A stretch of DNA of 64,000 nt. Source: Coprinellus micaceus. Lineage: Eukaryota; Basidiomycota; Agaricomycetes; Agaricales; Psathyrellaceae. A program made the translations under genes and the position numbers. Under the pieces are notes generated by a model, which saw nothing but the letters and a program-made list of their open reading frames with translations, made no database searches and was not told the origin of the DNA. This document shows positions 45,284 to 58,289 of the stretch, in pieces. Position 1 is the first letter of the stretch. Each line of letters starts with the position of its first letter. The DNA is taken from assembly GCA_951394405.1 (NCBI GenBank), contig OX596343.1, positions 62,001-126,000 on the forward strand, in the 5' to 3' direction.

Positions 45284-47700
45284 TGAATTAATTTCGCTAG
45301 GCCTAATTTGAACGCCTTCATCCTTCCGGAGGTCGCCAGCTTTCAAGATAAGATACCTACCATCTAGTTATCTCGCACTCCCTCACCAACACAATTCCAC
45401 ACCCCTCGCGCATCACATAGCCTTGAGGTATACCGTACGACACAGCTACTCAAACTGTTCACGTATCTCCACGAGATCACATACCACGGATTGACAGTGG
45501 CGCCGACAATCGAATCCGTCAGAAGTTCGTCTCGCCCCAGTGTAGATCTAAACTATGCGCGCTCACCCTCGATAGATCATAGCAAGATCACAGGGCACAC
45601 CGTTCGTTCCCCCTCCGTCTCGCGTTTCGGGTGTCGGGGTACATGTACCATCGCCCCTCAATTCGAGTTCCATTCTGAATGCCAACGCTCAACGTCATCC
45701 TCCCCGTCTGATGTGGTTAATTTCGCTAGGCGTCTAAATTGAATGCCTTCATCCTTCCGAACCTCCACACGTTCCCAAGATAAGATATCTAATGACTACG
45801 CATCTCTCAGTCAGTCATTCAGTCGCTCACCACCCCAAATTCCATTTCCACATCGGTGCATATGCATTGCGCAGGCAGCGGGCCTTCGCTGTTCAATTCG
45901 CTTGCATGAAATCAATGACATCCACCTTGCGTCGCTGGGTTTCAAAGTACCCTGACCTTTGTCGTCCACAACGCCCAGTGGCACCGATAATGCAATTCGA
46001 ATTCGAATTCAAGTTGATGATCGAAGGATCGCGACCCCCTTTCCCAACGCCCCGTTCAATGTCAAACGTTCTCCCGTTGGGTATATGTCTGGTAAGTAAT
46101 GCGCTGTGTCTTCACCGTTGGGGGGGGGGGGGTTGGGTTCCAGGAAGGATTGAGGCCTGTATCATCATTGGGAAGGACTCCAGGAAGGTAGTCGTTCTGT
46201 ATCGCCGTTGGAAATGCGTTCAGACTCTCGTTCTGTGTCAAGGAGGAGTGCAGTCCCGTTTACCTGAACCCCATATCCGAATTGGAATTTGTGCCATTTG
46301 TTCGGGCTGTGCAGATCCAGAGGCGGCGCCACCACCACCACAGCTCTTGTGACCCCACACGTTCCCGCTGAACGTCACCCTCACCCTCCAATTGGACGTA
46401 GTTCATTTCGCTAGGCGTCTAAATTGAATGCCTTCATCCTTCCGAACCTCCACACGTTCCAAAGATAAGATATCTAAGGACTACGCATCTCCCACGCACT
46501 CACTCACTCACTCACTCACAACCCCAATTCCACATCGTCGGACTACCTTGCACGGAACTCGTCGAGCGCCTTGTGTACGTACGCATCTCCACCGATCCTG
46601 CGCCGCTGGGTCCCAACTTCCAAAGCAACCTTGTATTCGCGTCCATAACACCCAGTGGCGCCAAAAATGGAATTCGAATTCGAATTCGCGTTGACCATCT
46701 CGTCTCCGTTGGGTATCGTGACCCCCCACCGGCGTTCCGTTCTTTATTAGGAGTTCGATGTCAGATGTTCTGTTGCTCGTTTCTGTATCAGGATCAGGAT
46801 CTAGGGAGGAAGGGGTGCGATGTATCTGTATCACGAGGAAGGAGTCATCCCGTTCATCAATCCGACGTCGGAAGTCCATCTCGCTAGGCATCTAAACTGC
46901 ACGCCTCCACCCTTCCGGACCTGATCCTCACTCTCTCACTAGCACACCGCCTTGGTCGTCTATATCCATGTGCGTATCTTCGTTTGATGATTGAATCCCA
47001 ATTCAGCACATGTCCTCGAGGCACGGCGCCACCCCAGTTCTTGTGACCCACACGTTCCCGCATCCCTGCTCACATACATCCCTTCCTTTCAACAGCTGAT
47101 TCCGCTGTTCGAGTTCCATGAACGGCGTCACACTTCAGTGATTCACCCTGCTGTGACGTCGTTAACCCCGCTAGGCGTCTAACTCAAACTGCACCATCCA
47201 TCCTTCCTCCCTTCTGTGCCCCCCCACCCCCCTCCGTGCGCCTCGCTCCCTCGCGCGTTTATCCCGACCCCCGAATTGTCAACGCTCACTTGTCGGGTAC
47301 AACCCAAATTCCACGTCGTACATCGGCGGACCTTGCATATAAATTGGTTATAACGCACGCTGTACATGTGCAATACATATCACCGGGTGTGCATTGGCTC
47401 CATGTACGTACTGCGTCGATGGCCCTGAGTTTGAGTTTAAATCTCGCGATGTTACCTTTGAATCGTCCCGTAACGTCGTTAATCTCGCTAGGCATCTAAT
47501 CTGAACACCTTCAATGTTCTTCCCGGACGTCGCTAGGCATCTAATCTGAACACCTTCATCCCCCCGCCCCGTATCCCGAACCCCTTCCCTTGTCTGGGGT
47601 ACGCGTCTTGTCTGAACGCCTCCTCCACCGCCCAATCGTACGTCGTTAATCTCGCTAGGCATCCAATCCGAACGCCTTACCCCTCCCGGACGTCAATTCT
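45284..47700. repeat. Degenerate long-period repeat field
   Basis: A core of the form TCGCTAGGCRTCTAAWYTGAA followed by YGCCTTCATCCTTCC recurs about eight times (near 45291, 45719, 46406, 46877, 47164, 47479, 47527, 47646). Spacing is irregular, about 50-690 bp. The 45719 and 46406 units are long tandem copies sharing GATAAGATATCTAA, a CRYTGGGT segment, CCCAGTGGCRCC and GAATTCGAATTCGAATTC. A 14-bp G run lies near 46119-46132 and a (CACT)n run near 46490-46520. No gene is supported here; it looks satellite-like. Confidence 0.75.
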
Positions 47701-49143
47701 GACCCCCTTCAATCTCCTCCCAAGAAATACCCCACGCCCGACTGGTTCCCGACTGGTTAGATAACCCTTATCCGCGCAGGGTTCGAGCTCACACTCCCGC
47801 AGCACTCCCTGAATCCCGTTCCCGTATTCCCTGAACCCGATTTACTCGCACACGTAGACGCGTATGTATGTATGTGTTATCCACATTCGGGGGCATCAAG
47901 GGACTCGGGAGCGTCAAGGATCGTTCTGGATTCCTCTGTGGTAAGGATCTTATCTCGCTGCGTACCTGGGGTGAATGCAAGGTGAATGCCGAAATGAAAC
48001 GCGTACTCCCAGCTATCACAATGTATCGATGTGTAACGAAATGAACGTGAAATGAATACATCTCCAACGAACTCTGAATCGTACGGATGACTGATCATCC
48101 AACATATCCCTCAATTCATTATTCCATTAACCGTACTTCGTACTCACCGGCGACTTAGTACTTAGTCATCCTCACCAATCCTCACCAATCCTCCCAACGT
48201 CTCTTCTGTAAGTCGTGACTCGGAGGACGTTCCCACCGACTCGAGGACAGAGGGCCCGCAGAACCTACTTACTGGTGGATGGTACATACAGCGTCCATGG
48301 GAGGGAGGACGAAGGGAGAACTCAACGCCGCCAAGAGAAAACCCCCCATACGTCGCCGGCACATCCCACATCCCCGGCCCACACCCACCGGCGCAACGAC
48401 AAATGTCGTCATACCCCCCATGCGGGCGCTAAACGATGCTCCGTCCCGAGGGCTCGAGGGTGTGTGGCTTGATGTGGGCGGCGGATCGACGGGAGCGGCG
48501 GCGTATGGCCATGGCACGGGTCGACGCTTCACTTGGGATCGGAACAATAGAGGCGGATTGAAGTGACTCAAGGGAGAGAAGAGACTAGGCTAATGACTCT
48601 AAAACCCTAACGAATGACGTGCGTGCGTGACCTCCACGTACACGAGTCGATGACCCCATCGCCTCATCGAATGGCGCACACCCCCACCCGAGTCTCTCCA
48701 GCGGGGACGGAGGGGCTCTAAGCCAACGCAGCAACGACGCGACCCGGGGCTTTACCTCTTTGGGTGCGTTCGGGATGTTCCGAGGCCCTGCCGAGGGGCC
48801 TACCTTCCTCTTTGGTGTGTGATCCCCGGGGACCTCACCCAAAGCAGACGGTGGATCTCCGATTGAAATTTGAAAGGGGCGAGATCGTCGGTCTTTGTCA
48901 TCGCATGTCGCCATTCTTGCTCATCCCCTCTCCTCCACACTTTTTCGTCTCGCTAAAACGATGCTTGATAATTCTTTTTATCCCGGGAGGTCAAAAGGGC
49001 GTTGTTTGCTTCGAGCAACCCATCCCGCTTATCCTGCTTCCTGTTTCCTGCTTCCACCCAAACACACTAGCCGAAGATAGATAAGAGGGTCTCAGACCGC
49101 CAGCCACCGCCTAAAGCCTCAGCGTAACTAGACCTCGACAACG
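47701..49143. other. Upstream region of the cystathionine gamma-lyase gene
   Basis: No other gene is supported. The last 200 bp before the start are CT-rich, with repeated CTGCTTCCTG motifs and an AGATAGATAAGAG at about 49075-49087 that contains GATA cores, suitable for a fungal promoter. An AT-rich stretch, TTGATAATTCTTTTTATC, lies near 48963. Confidence 0.5.
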
Positions 49144-51119
49144 ATGTCCCCCGCACTCGACCTCACGAACGGCGTCTCCGCCTCGCTCTCCAACGGGCAC
49201 GTCTCTCACACCAACGGCGTCCACCACCCCACCCACCCTCTCAAACCCACCAAACCCTCTCCCCCCACACACGGCTTCTCCACACTCGCCATCCACACCG
49301 GCTCCTCCCCCGACGCCTCCACCGGCGCCGTCATCCCCCCCATCTCCCTCTCCACCACCTTCGCCCAGTCCGCCCCTGGGGTGCACCTCGGGTTCGAGTA
49401 CAGCCGCTCGGACAACCCCAACCGCCGTGCGCTCGAATCCCTTCTCGCTAGTATAGAGAAGGGAGGCAAGGAGGGCATGGGGTTTGGGAGTGGGAGTGCG
49501 GCGACGGGGGTGGTTGTTCAGGCACTGGGGGGACCGAGGAGGAGGGGAGAGGGGTGGGAGGTCCCGCATGTTGTTAGTGTGAACGATGTGTATGGGGGTA
49601 CGTATAGGTATTTGAAGAGGGTGGCGAGTGAGGGGCAGGGGTTGGAGGTTACGCTTCTTGATATTGAGAATGCGACGGAGGACGACATCCGTGCGGCTAT
49701 TAGGCCGAATACGAAGGTGCGTTCTTCTCTTCCTTCGTTCTTGTGTGGAGACGGTACTAACGACATCACACAGCTAATCTGGCTCGAATCCCCAACAAAC
49801 CCCACCCTCAAGACCCTCCCCATCCCCCTCCTCGCCTCCATCGCCCGCTCCCCTCTTCCCGGGTCGTCCTCCGGTACGTCTTCTCCCTTCATCCTTTCTT
49901 CATACCTCCAACTAACGCCAATCTCTATACCCGTCCTGACAGATCGACCAGAGTATCCGCTTCTACTCGTGGACAACACATTCGCCTCGCCGTTCTACCA
50001 AAACCCGCTCACCCTCGGGGCCGACCTCGTCCTGCACAGTCTCACGAAATATGTGAACGGGCACAGCGACGTCGTCATGGGCGCTGTCATCGTTCCCGAC
50101 GCTTTCGACCATCCTGTTCCGTACTCTTCTTCGTATTCATCACATGCGTACTCGGCGACCAACCCAGGGACCCGAGCAAGGCAAACCCAAGCAGCCGCGT
50201 TCTACGAAAAACTACGGTTCCTGCAAAACGCCACCGGGGCGATCCCGAGTCCGTACGACTGCTGGCTCGCCCAACGGGGTGCCAAAACGCTCGGACTGCG
50301 GATGAAGGTGCACGGGGTTAACGCGTTGGAGGTACGTTCTTCCCCTTCCGTTTTACGCTCGACTCGTATATGTTATATGTACACCCGACTTGACGGTCGG
50401 GAGTCTTCGTATCCTGCGCGCTTTGGACCTGAACCCCGAAGCTGACGAACGCTGGATGGATAGGTGGCGAAAGCACTCGAAGCGCATCCGTTGGTGCGGA
50501 GGGTGGTTTACCCGGGGTTGCCGTCGAGTAGGGGGTATAGAGAGGCGTGGGGGAATTTGTCGGTGCATGCGAGGAGGTGGATTGTGGAGGAGGTTTTGCC
50601 GCTTGGGGCTCTGAAGTCGGGTTCGACTTCGACGAGGTCTTCGGCGCTTTCGTCTACGGACTCTTTCGACGCATCCAACCTCTCCCCGTCTCTCGCTATT
50701 AATGGAAACCAAGACGGCGCGAACCCCCCTAAAGACGGCTTCCCATTCTCCGGCATGGTCTCCTTCTCGCTAGGGAGCTTCGACGCGGCTGTGGCCTTCC
50801 TGCAGAAGAGCAGATTGTTCACGTTGGCGGAGAGTCTTGGGGGGGTGGAGAGTCTGGCGGAGCATCCGGGGAGTATGACGCATGGGGGGATTCCGGCGGT
50901 ACGTCTCTTTCCTTTATCCACGATTCCCTTTCTTATTACCTCCTCCTTACCTATCCACCGTGGAACTGAACGCTGACGAACGTGATTTTATAGGCTGAAC
51001 GCGCGGCGATTGGGATCGACGACGGGCTTGTGAGGTTGAGTGTTGGAATCGAGGAAGGCGAGGACCTCGTTGCCGACGTTATCCAAGCGCTCGACTACGT
51101 TGCGGCGTTGGGACTTTGA
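49144..51119 (+). CDS. CYS3: Cystathionine gamma-lyase
   Basis: PLP enzyme of the Cys/Met metabolism family, cleaving cystathionine to cysteine, 2-oxobutyrate and ammonia in the reverse transsulfuration pathway (cytosolic). Five exons are in phase: 49144-49716, 49774-49873, 49943-50331, 50464-50898 and 50994-51119, giving 540 residues. The first intron has a textbook TACTAAC branch site. Family features are [13 protein letters not shown], a [10 protein letters not shown] phosphate-binding stretch, [13 protein letters not shown], and [15 protein letters not shown] with the PLP lysine at residue 260. [27 protein letters not shown] and the THGGIP segment are typical of gamma-lyases rather than synthases. 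It is longer than the usual 400 or so residues owing to a Ser-rich insert near residue 400. It is the only clear housekeeping gene here. Synthase activity cannot be fully excluded. Confidence 0.93.
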
Positions 51120-51452
51120 GCGACCCCTTCTAGGCTGGCGTGGTTGGTGGGTGGTTGAGTCGCCTCTCGAAGTGCGGGGGGCGTTCGACGGGGGGCGACG
51201 CTTTGACGACTCGAGGAGATCTTGGTGAGACGGTGTGGGGGACGGTGGACGATGTTTAGATGCGTGTGAATGACTATAGAAGAGAGAGAAGGTGGAGACG
51301 GAAGAGACAGTGTAGAGTAGACGAACTATGTATGTGTGTATGTGTTTTTTGTTATGTGTATTTATTTCCTATTCCTCTATCCCTATCCGCCCTTTGTCAA
51401 CTCGAACTTCAAGCGCTACCCACCGTCCTGCGTCCTCATCACACTTGGAGTA

Positions 51453-51829
51453 GCCTCATTCAAAGTTAGAGCTAGACTTCTAGGCTGACCTCGAGGGCAG
51501 TCGTTCGAGGTACTCAGCCGCCCCGGTTTCAGGCTCCGCTCAAGGCGGTAAGCCGTTGATGAGATGCAGAAGCACGTCCCCAAAGCTTTGGGGGGCTCCA
51601 AAAGCTGTTGGATGTACATAGGATATGCCTCGATAATACATTTTCGAATTCCCGTAGGTAGGATGGGAACCTTTGAGCCCAGAGAATTGAAGATGCAATT
51701 ATTAAAGGGCCTCGGGGAGCAGCGCGACACCCGTCGGCACTGCGCACTTTAAAATTTGGCGGTTGACACGAGCTCGAGCAACCGCCCTCGAGGTCAGCCT
51801 AGAAGTCTAGCTCTAACTTTGAACGAGGC
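51453..51829. mobile_element. 377-bp TIR element (MITE) downstream of CYS3
   Basis: Inverted repeats of about 55 bp (GCCTCATTCAAAGTTAGAGC at the left end, its inverse at the right with few mismatches) lie directly inside TA dinucleotides at 51451-51452 and 51830-51831. The interior is not coding. A TA target would suit a Tc1/mariner-type MITE, though a 2-bp duplication is weak evidence. Confidence 0.7.
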
Positions 51830-51831
51830 TA

Positions 51832-53234
51832 GTGCTGCTCCTTATCCTCGCACTCCTCGAGGTGCGCATCCGAGTCGAGTCTGCGCTCCGGGTTCGTCCT
51901 AACTCTTGAGGAAGTACCTGCCTGCGCCGGTGCTGGTTGGGACGAGCGCGATCTGAGTCCTGACTCCCGGGCAACGACTCTGATTTTGGGGGAACGACGG
52001 TCCTGTCGAACGTCGTTGAGTCTATTATTGTCGTTGGTTGATAGGTTTGGGATGGGGGTGAGTGTCCGTGTACAGGCGGGGTGGAAAGGGCCGACAGGTC
52101 GATCATATGCATGGAAGGGAGAAGGAGATCGAGGTGTGGTTAGTGGAAGAAAGGGTGGGGAGTGTAAGCGTGGGGAAGGCTCGACGTTGGGTTCCTGACC
52201 ACCCTCTTCGAAGGTACGTGCTAAATCATTACCCAATGGGTTCGCGGATCGTTCGTGGTAACGGGGCCGGGAGGGTGTGTTGAATGTGCGAAGAATATAC
52301 CACCGGGGAAGGCGGAATACAATGACGCACACGGACCCACCGACCACTCTTTTCGTTCCAACGTGGGCTGGGAGAGCGTGGTCGACGAGTTCTGAAGTCT
52401 GAAGATCTCAGGCGTCCCTCTGAGAGGCTCGATTCTCGATTGGAACATCGCGGAGAGATACACACCACCCGGATCGACGGATAGTCGTTGGGTACCGGAG
52501 ATATGTCTGTGTGAGAGCGAGGTTCAGAGTAAGCGTGACAGAAGAATGACTCGCCTAGCTCGTACTTACATTGCTCGAATCTCACCCCAGGGTGCGACCT
52601 ACTACTATTAGATAGCTTGACGCGAGGTGGGCGTTTGAATGGCGTTCTTACTATTTCCTGCTCTTGGAGGATGACCGGAGGAACGCCTTCGACGCTCGTT
52701 AGCCCACTTACCACGACTAGTAGACCAGAGCCACGGGTATGGAACCGGGAGTTCCAGTGTGGCGTTTACGAACTCACAGGAGGATTAATCCATCGTCGTA
52801 GCGCACCCATTCGCTTTCTTTTGTTGGAGTGTGGATGTCCTCGGCATGACAAAATTCGGGTACATAGATACAGTACATAGCGGTCTCTGAGGTATGTATA
52901 ACGAGAAGGTCAAAGTGACTATGGTACGTACGTACAAGTAGGACGCAGGTGGCCAGGATAAAAGGGGAGAACAATTCCTGTAGAGAAAGGGTATATAAAA
53001 AAGAGAGGCATGGTATTGAGAAGAGAATTACGGCACGTTAGCGAGAACAAAACAATGGGTAGTGAAATCAAGGAAGGAGATATTAGAAGGATGAATAGCA
53101 CGGATTGGGAAGGTTATGAGTACTACAGGAATAGAAATGAGGGAGACAAAACGATGGCATGGGGCGTGGAACGGGATTTGGAACCAGAGCGTAAGGACGG
53201 CGTTGAACGAGAACATATTCTGAAATCGCAAGTA
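51832..53234. other. No gene recognised
   Basis: About 1.4 kb between the TIR element and the CHAT4 stop. Frames here lack motifs or paralogue support, and no serine-rich relic is visible, unlike the flanks of the other CHAT genes. Confidence 0.5.
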
Positions 53235-56200
53235 TCAATATCCGAAGTGGACGAAGGGAGCCCAAGCAAGGATCGCGTCGTCTGTATCCCCGCGGTCGTC
53301 TCGCAATTTCTGGACGGCATAGTGAAGTGCGTACGCAGAGAGCGAACCATCGAACCCACTGCCGCTGCCCTCTTCCCTTTGGTTCCACAGGTAGTCATAG
53401 AAGTTGTTCGCCACCTCCTGTGCGGTCGAGTCCCCGATAGACCACATGGTCGCTACGACCCGACGGTATCCCGCAGCAAGCATCCCAGCGGCAAGGTGGA
53501 CAGCTTCGTCCGAGAGCTCCTCGTCCCCAGTGCTAGTTTGGCACGCCGAAAGAAATGCTAGATCAGCGTTCCTGAGGTTCTTGCGCATGATCGTAGCCAG
53601 GTCCAAAGGTCCTTCGTGAAAATAAAATTTGCTCCGCAACGACTCCTCCGGGTTCTGGTATCCGTGGCATGCGAGGTGGACGCTGCTGTATTCCTCCAAG
53701 TACTGGAGACAGGCGTCAACCGTAAGCTCATTTCCTTCTTTCTTGAGCGTCCTGTTCCCCTTTCCGATAGCCTTTTTATGAATCGAGGCAACCTCGGCCG
53801 TAGTCCCGGGAATCTTGGGGACTCCAGGAGCGTTCGGTTGGCTCGTTAGGAATAGTCCTGATACTGCTGTGTCGATCGGGCGAGAATTGCCAACACGATC
53901 TGTGAGAGCGGAGACGGTAGGGGTGTATGACGAGACCACGTAGTCGAGCACACTCTCCGATTCTACCCCAGGGTCATATATGCCGGCTGCATGCAGGGGA
54001 AGGAAGGATAGTGCACCAGTGGGGCACCACCAAATTCTCGGAGGATCCTTGCCACAGAGCGGCCCAAACTTCTGTGCGGGTTGTCAGTTTTACACAGTGA
54101 GATCGACTTGAATGGACACACCGGGATGGCTAGCACGCTAAGTATGGGTTTCACTACATCAGTCCAAAGGCCCTGCAGGACAGTACGGACGGGAGCGTTG
54201 TTGACGCCTCGTTTATCGCCGTATCGCCCCATAGCCCGCCCTGAGTCCGCTTCAATGCCTTCCCCGCGCATGCGGAGCTTCCTCGATTGTCGCTGTAGGG
54301 TTAAGGAACGCTGATACTCCTTTGCCTTGTTTTCAGAGAAGTTGGGTAGGGGGATGTGGAGAGGTTCATCCAACCCAGCTAGCAGGGCAATTCCATCGCA
54401 CCGCGTTTCGAAAACATTGATGATGACGATCGGCCCTGACTCGGGGAGGTTCTGGAGTAGTGTAGCGCATTTTGATGGCTGGAGGAAGGACTCAAAGCCG
54501 GGCGTCGCCCTCACTCGGCAGAGCAACTCCTTCCACTGTTTAGCCAGGTTCGCATGGACACTTGCCTCCTCTTGCAGCGCGCTCTCCTGCCAGAATAGGA
54601 AACAGTGGGAAGCCACATCCACACCTGCGTGGGGGTCCCAGGATGATCCTTCGTTCTCCAGCTGTTGGGCCACCTCTGCGATCTGTTGTGCTAGCTTGGG
54701 GTTTTTTAGGCGTAGTTCATCAAGTGGAGCACGTAACTGGTGGATTTGTTTCCACACAAGGCACCGGCCTTGCTCCAGCCATTCCAGAGCTTTGGTCGGC
54801 TGATCGAGAACTGAGCAGGCAATGGCGGCGGCGAAAGGGGTAAGTTTAGGAACATCTTTCAGTTGGGTGTGGCGACCTCGGACAGTTTTCTCTAGACCTC
54901 CAATCACAGAGAGCAAGCCTAGCGCAGCGTCAAAAGCTGAGATAACATCAGGTGATTGGTGATTCTGGAGCGGCTTGTCGAGAGCCCACAGTATGGTTGC
55001 CTTTATCCTGAACTGTGGGTTGCCATACTTGTTGGCCGCTGCCATCCTATAGTGTGCAATATACTCCTTGTGGTCTTCCAAAATGCCTGTTACAAGGTGC
55101 CGATCCAAAAACGCATTTCCAATACCTGTGAGCATATAAACCAATGCTGGGGACCCATTGCGACTGAGTTGGACCGCTCGTTGCATTGAGGATATTCCTT
55201 CGTTGATGTCAGAAAGATTGCCGGTGATTTGAAAGCGTTTCACAAAGGCCATTCCAAGGCAATAGTGGATCATAGGCAAACCTAGGTCGCCATCGTGAGC
55301 GAGCTTCAGCGCCCTCTGGTGTAAAGATATTGCTTCGGTAACGTCTGAAAGTTGATCAGCGCTAATAGAGCGAGTGTCGAGAAGTAATCCAAGGCTGCAA
55401 ATTCTGGTAGATAGGTGTGGGCTCTTTTGTGGAGTCAGGTTCACCGCTTGCCGCGCCGCGGTTATTGCCTCTGAAATATCTGAGAGCTCGCCTGTGTACT
55501 GAAAGCGTCCGCGGAATAAATATGAAAGGTCGTCGAGGGTTCCGAGAATCTCAGGCGGCTGTGGGTGGTCCCACAGGGTGATGTCGACCACTCTCTGCAG
55601 CAATGAGATTGCTTGGGCATTGTCCAAGAGGTCTCCTGTGAATCTAAAACGACAGGCCAATGATCCCCCAAGGTAACTCAGCCTGTGCGGCAGGGATGGG
55701 TCCTCCGCAGTGGTATGCTCCACCGCACCCCTGAGCGCAGATATCGAGTTGTCAATGTCGGAAAGATCATATCCATGGTGGAAGTGGCGTCCCAACAGGA
55801 GTCCCAGGACGGTGAGCATGCCACCTAGGTTATGGGAATGTACTGGGGTGAGCCGCACCGCATCAGATAGTGAAGAGATTGCGCTGTTGATGTCTGCAAG
55901 AGTGGAGGTACGCTCATAACGATATGCGAAGGAAAGTCCGAGGGCAGTGATAGCCTCTGCGCGTCCTGCGTGACCCTCAGGCAAGAGCTTCAGTGTCTGT
56001 TGTCCTACTGAGATGGCTTCGGTGATATCTGGTAGGGCACCTGTAAACTCAAAGTGGCACTGTAACGCAAGCCCAAGGGTGTGGAGCAGATGACATAGGT
56101 ACGGGTCATCCCCAGGAGTGAGCTGCATAGCCCTCCGCACTATGGCAATTGCCTCAGTAACATGTTCAGGATCTCCTGTCGCTCTGAACAACTGGATGAG

Positions 56201-56945
56201 CTGTTGCGCAATCACATCCAGAAGTTTAGGGTCTATTCAGACGAGGTTCAATCATGTATTTTGCACTCAAGCCCTAGCAAGCATGACTCACCAGATCCCC
56301 ATGGATGTTGCACAGCCTCAGAGATGAGGATGAACGTCCACGATATGGCAAACTGTACCCCAGGATTGCGCACTTCCATCACATTTCGGTCTCCTGCACA
56401 TCACGGTCAGCATACTGCTGTCGCCATTGCGATTTGGAAGCTCTTACCCTTGATCATATCATATGATTGCGCGCGGTCTTGATGTGCGGAAGCGGACTCA
56501 TCTCCCTTGGTCTTGATGAAGAAGTCAACCCCTTTCCCGCTGGCTGGCCTTCAACCTCTCCGGTAAATACCTCGGGCTGATAGCAAGCTGGAACAGGCTT
56601 ACAGCTTGATCGGGAATGACGTCTCCCACCGCCGCGCAGATACTTGTGTAAGGGGAAAAGGCACTGGCTTCCCAACACATATACAGAGCTCCGTCAAGCT
56701 CAATAACGGCCTGTGGTTGGTATTGTCGGTGCGTTCAACGATGACAGCTAGCGAGTTCCGCGGAATTCAGCCAGTAGTGACCATCCATCGAAGATTCGTC
56801 CATACATGCTAAGCAAAGTTTGCTGTCAGAGGGGAGTCTGAGTCAGTGGAACTCTGTGTCTTGTTGCGATGGAATGGGACTCACCCTTCGTCCCGCGAAT
56901 CCTCAGGACAGGGCGAACCCCTTCTAATACATTTAGCGTTTGTAC
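53235..56945 (-). CDS. CHAT4: C2-like/TPR/CHAT caspase-like protein
   Basis: Apparently intact paralogue of CHAT3 on the minus strand. Exons (descending) read as about 56945-56885, 56822-56806 (17 nt), 56747-56603, a C2-like exon ending at 56448, 56393-56292, 56232-54122 and 54073-53235. The intron at 54121-54074 is 48 nt. The start codon is unresolved: no ATG is in frame in the first visible exon, so an upstream exon is likely. It has nine repeats of about 44 residues, one fewer than CHAT3, and keeps the ALEWLEQGRCLVW linker. An insertion near 54590-54640 (HAGVDVASHCFLFWQE) replaces a segment conserved in CHAT1 and CHAT3. The CHAT domain keeps His of HLACHGYQ (53664-53666) and Cys of LSACQTSTG (53541-53543). 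Confidence 0.83.
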
Positions 56946-58289
56946 GGCAAATTGGCCAGGGCAACCCACTGTTCTTCCCTCATCATCGGTTCGGTCGCAA
57001 AACGTGGGGTCAATGTGTGGCAGAGTTAGAAGATCCGCAGAAGGGGTAAAAAGGGTGGGAATGGGTGGTGAATCGATACAACCCTTTTCTAGGATGCGGA
57101 AGGAAAGGTGTTCAGCAGGGCCGAAATTGGACTGCACACCATCGCACTAAATTCAGGCCAATGACGGCGGAAATAAAGTTGAGAATGGTAACTCCCTTTT
57201 GGTTTACGGCCTAACCGCCTGCGCAAGTGCTGTATATTGGCCTCCGATGTCCCCTATGTAGTGTACCTGGAGTCGATCGGACAGCCCGTCCAAGTACAGC
57301 ACAGGGCACAGCGCGGGAGTAACAGGGATGATGGCTAGCCCGTGTAATCGGGACAATCCTTACCCCGGTGAAACGGAACTCGCTGTGCTGCACACGAAAT
57401 GGGAAGTGAAGTATATGACAGCATCGCAGGTATGCCGCGCAAAGCAGGGCATTCTCGTGTTCCCCCTCAAAGGAAGTACATTTTTACCCTGCATTATCGG
57501 GAATGGGGCTGACGGAGAGTTCGATCAGGAGGCTGAGGCTCGGCGAGAATCCGAGCGAATGTGGGAGGTGCGAGTCAAAAGGATTCAATGAGAAAGAACC
57601 AACCTAGTACACCGTGAAGCGGTATTCTCGCACTCCGTCCCCTCAGGATATGAATCCGTCGGAGGTATTGTCACACGCCCCCACGTCACCTGACGAAATG
57701 AAATAAGCGCCCATATCTGCTGTGCCACGCTGTGACACTTGTGCGGAGCTCTTCACAGCGTAGGCCAGGTACGTATCTAATAGTCAATATACACACCCTT
57801 TCGATCGATAATCCGTTTACAATTCATTTGGCGGGAGAACCCCCTCATCGCCTCCTCACCTACGTACCTCCGTTATGTTCGCGTTCATTTCCCAACGCCA
57901 CGATGGTCCTCTGGAATGAGGAAATCACAGCCCAGGAGCGTACTCCAGTTCAAGGCGGTTCTCAAAATGACTTCGCTGAGAAGAACGTCGGGATAAATGC
58001 ATGCGTACCCGACGCCGCAGAGAGATGGGCGCTAGTCGCTGGTGAAGCTTGGTGTCAGGGCATGACCGACGGCCCCGGGAAACGAAGCCAGAATGGGGAC
58101 CGAAAGGGAGCTAAACGACTGAGTAAAGTTCGCGCGTGTAGCAAAGCGGTTCCCTCCTGACAACGTTCGGGATCAGCGAGTGGGGTGTAGGGGAGCGTAT
58201 GAATCGCACGGGTGATGCGACAAGGACGGGTGAATGTAAATGAGATGAACGAGGCGCTTGAAATGGTGTAGGTTCACATCGTGTTTTGT
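56946..58289. other. Upstream region of CHAT4, no gene recognised
   Basis: Homologous in reverse to 25561-26646 upstream of CHAT3. Frames differ between the copies, which argues for untranslated or regulatory sequence. Further exons of CHAT4 could hide at its proximal end. Confidence 0.5.

Noticed and set aside
45284..47700. CRISPR-like array.
   Set aside because: Repeats are degenerate and irregularly spaced, and the context is eukaryotic.
47730..47790. Possible tRNA around GCAGGGTTCGAGCTC.
   Set aside because: No cloverleaf could be drawn with a 7-bp acceptor stem; only a B-box-like motif is present.
48600..48615. Telomere-like AACCCTAA near 48603.
   Set aside because: A single occurrence; no array of telomeric units is present.
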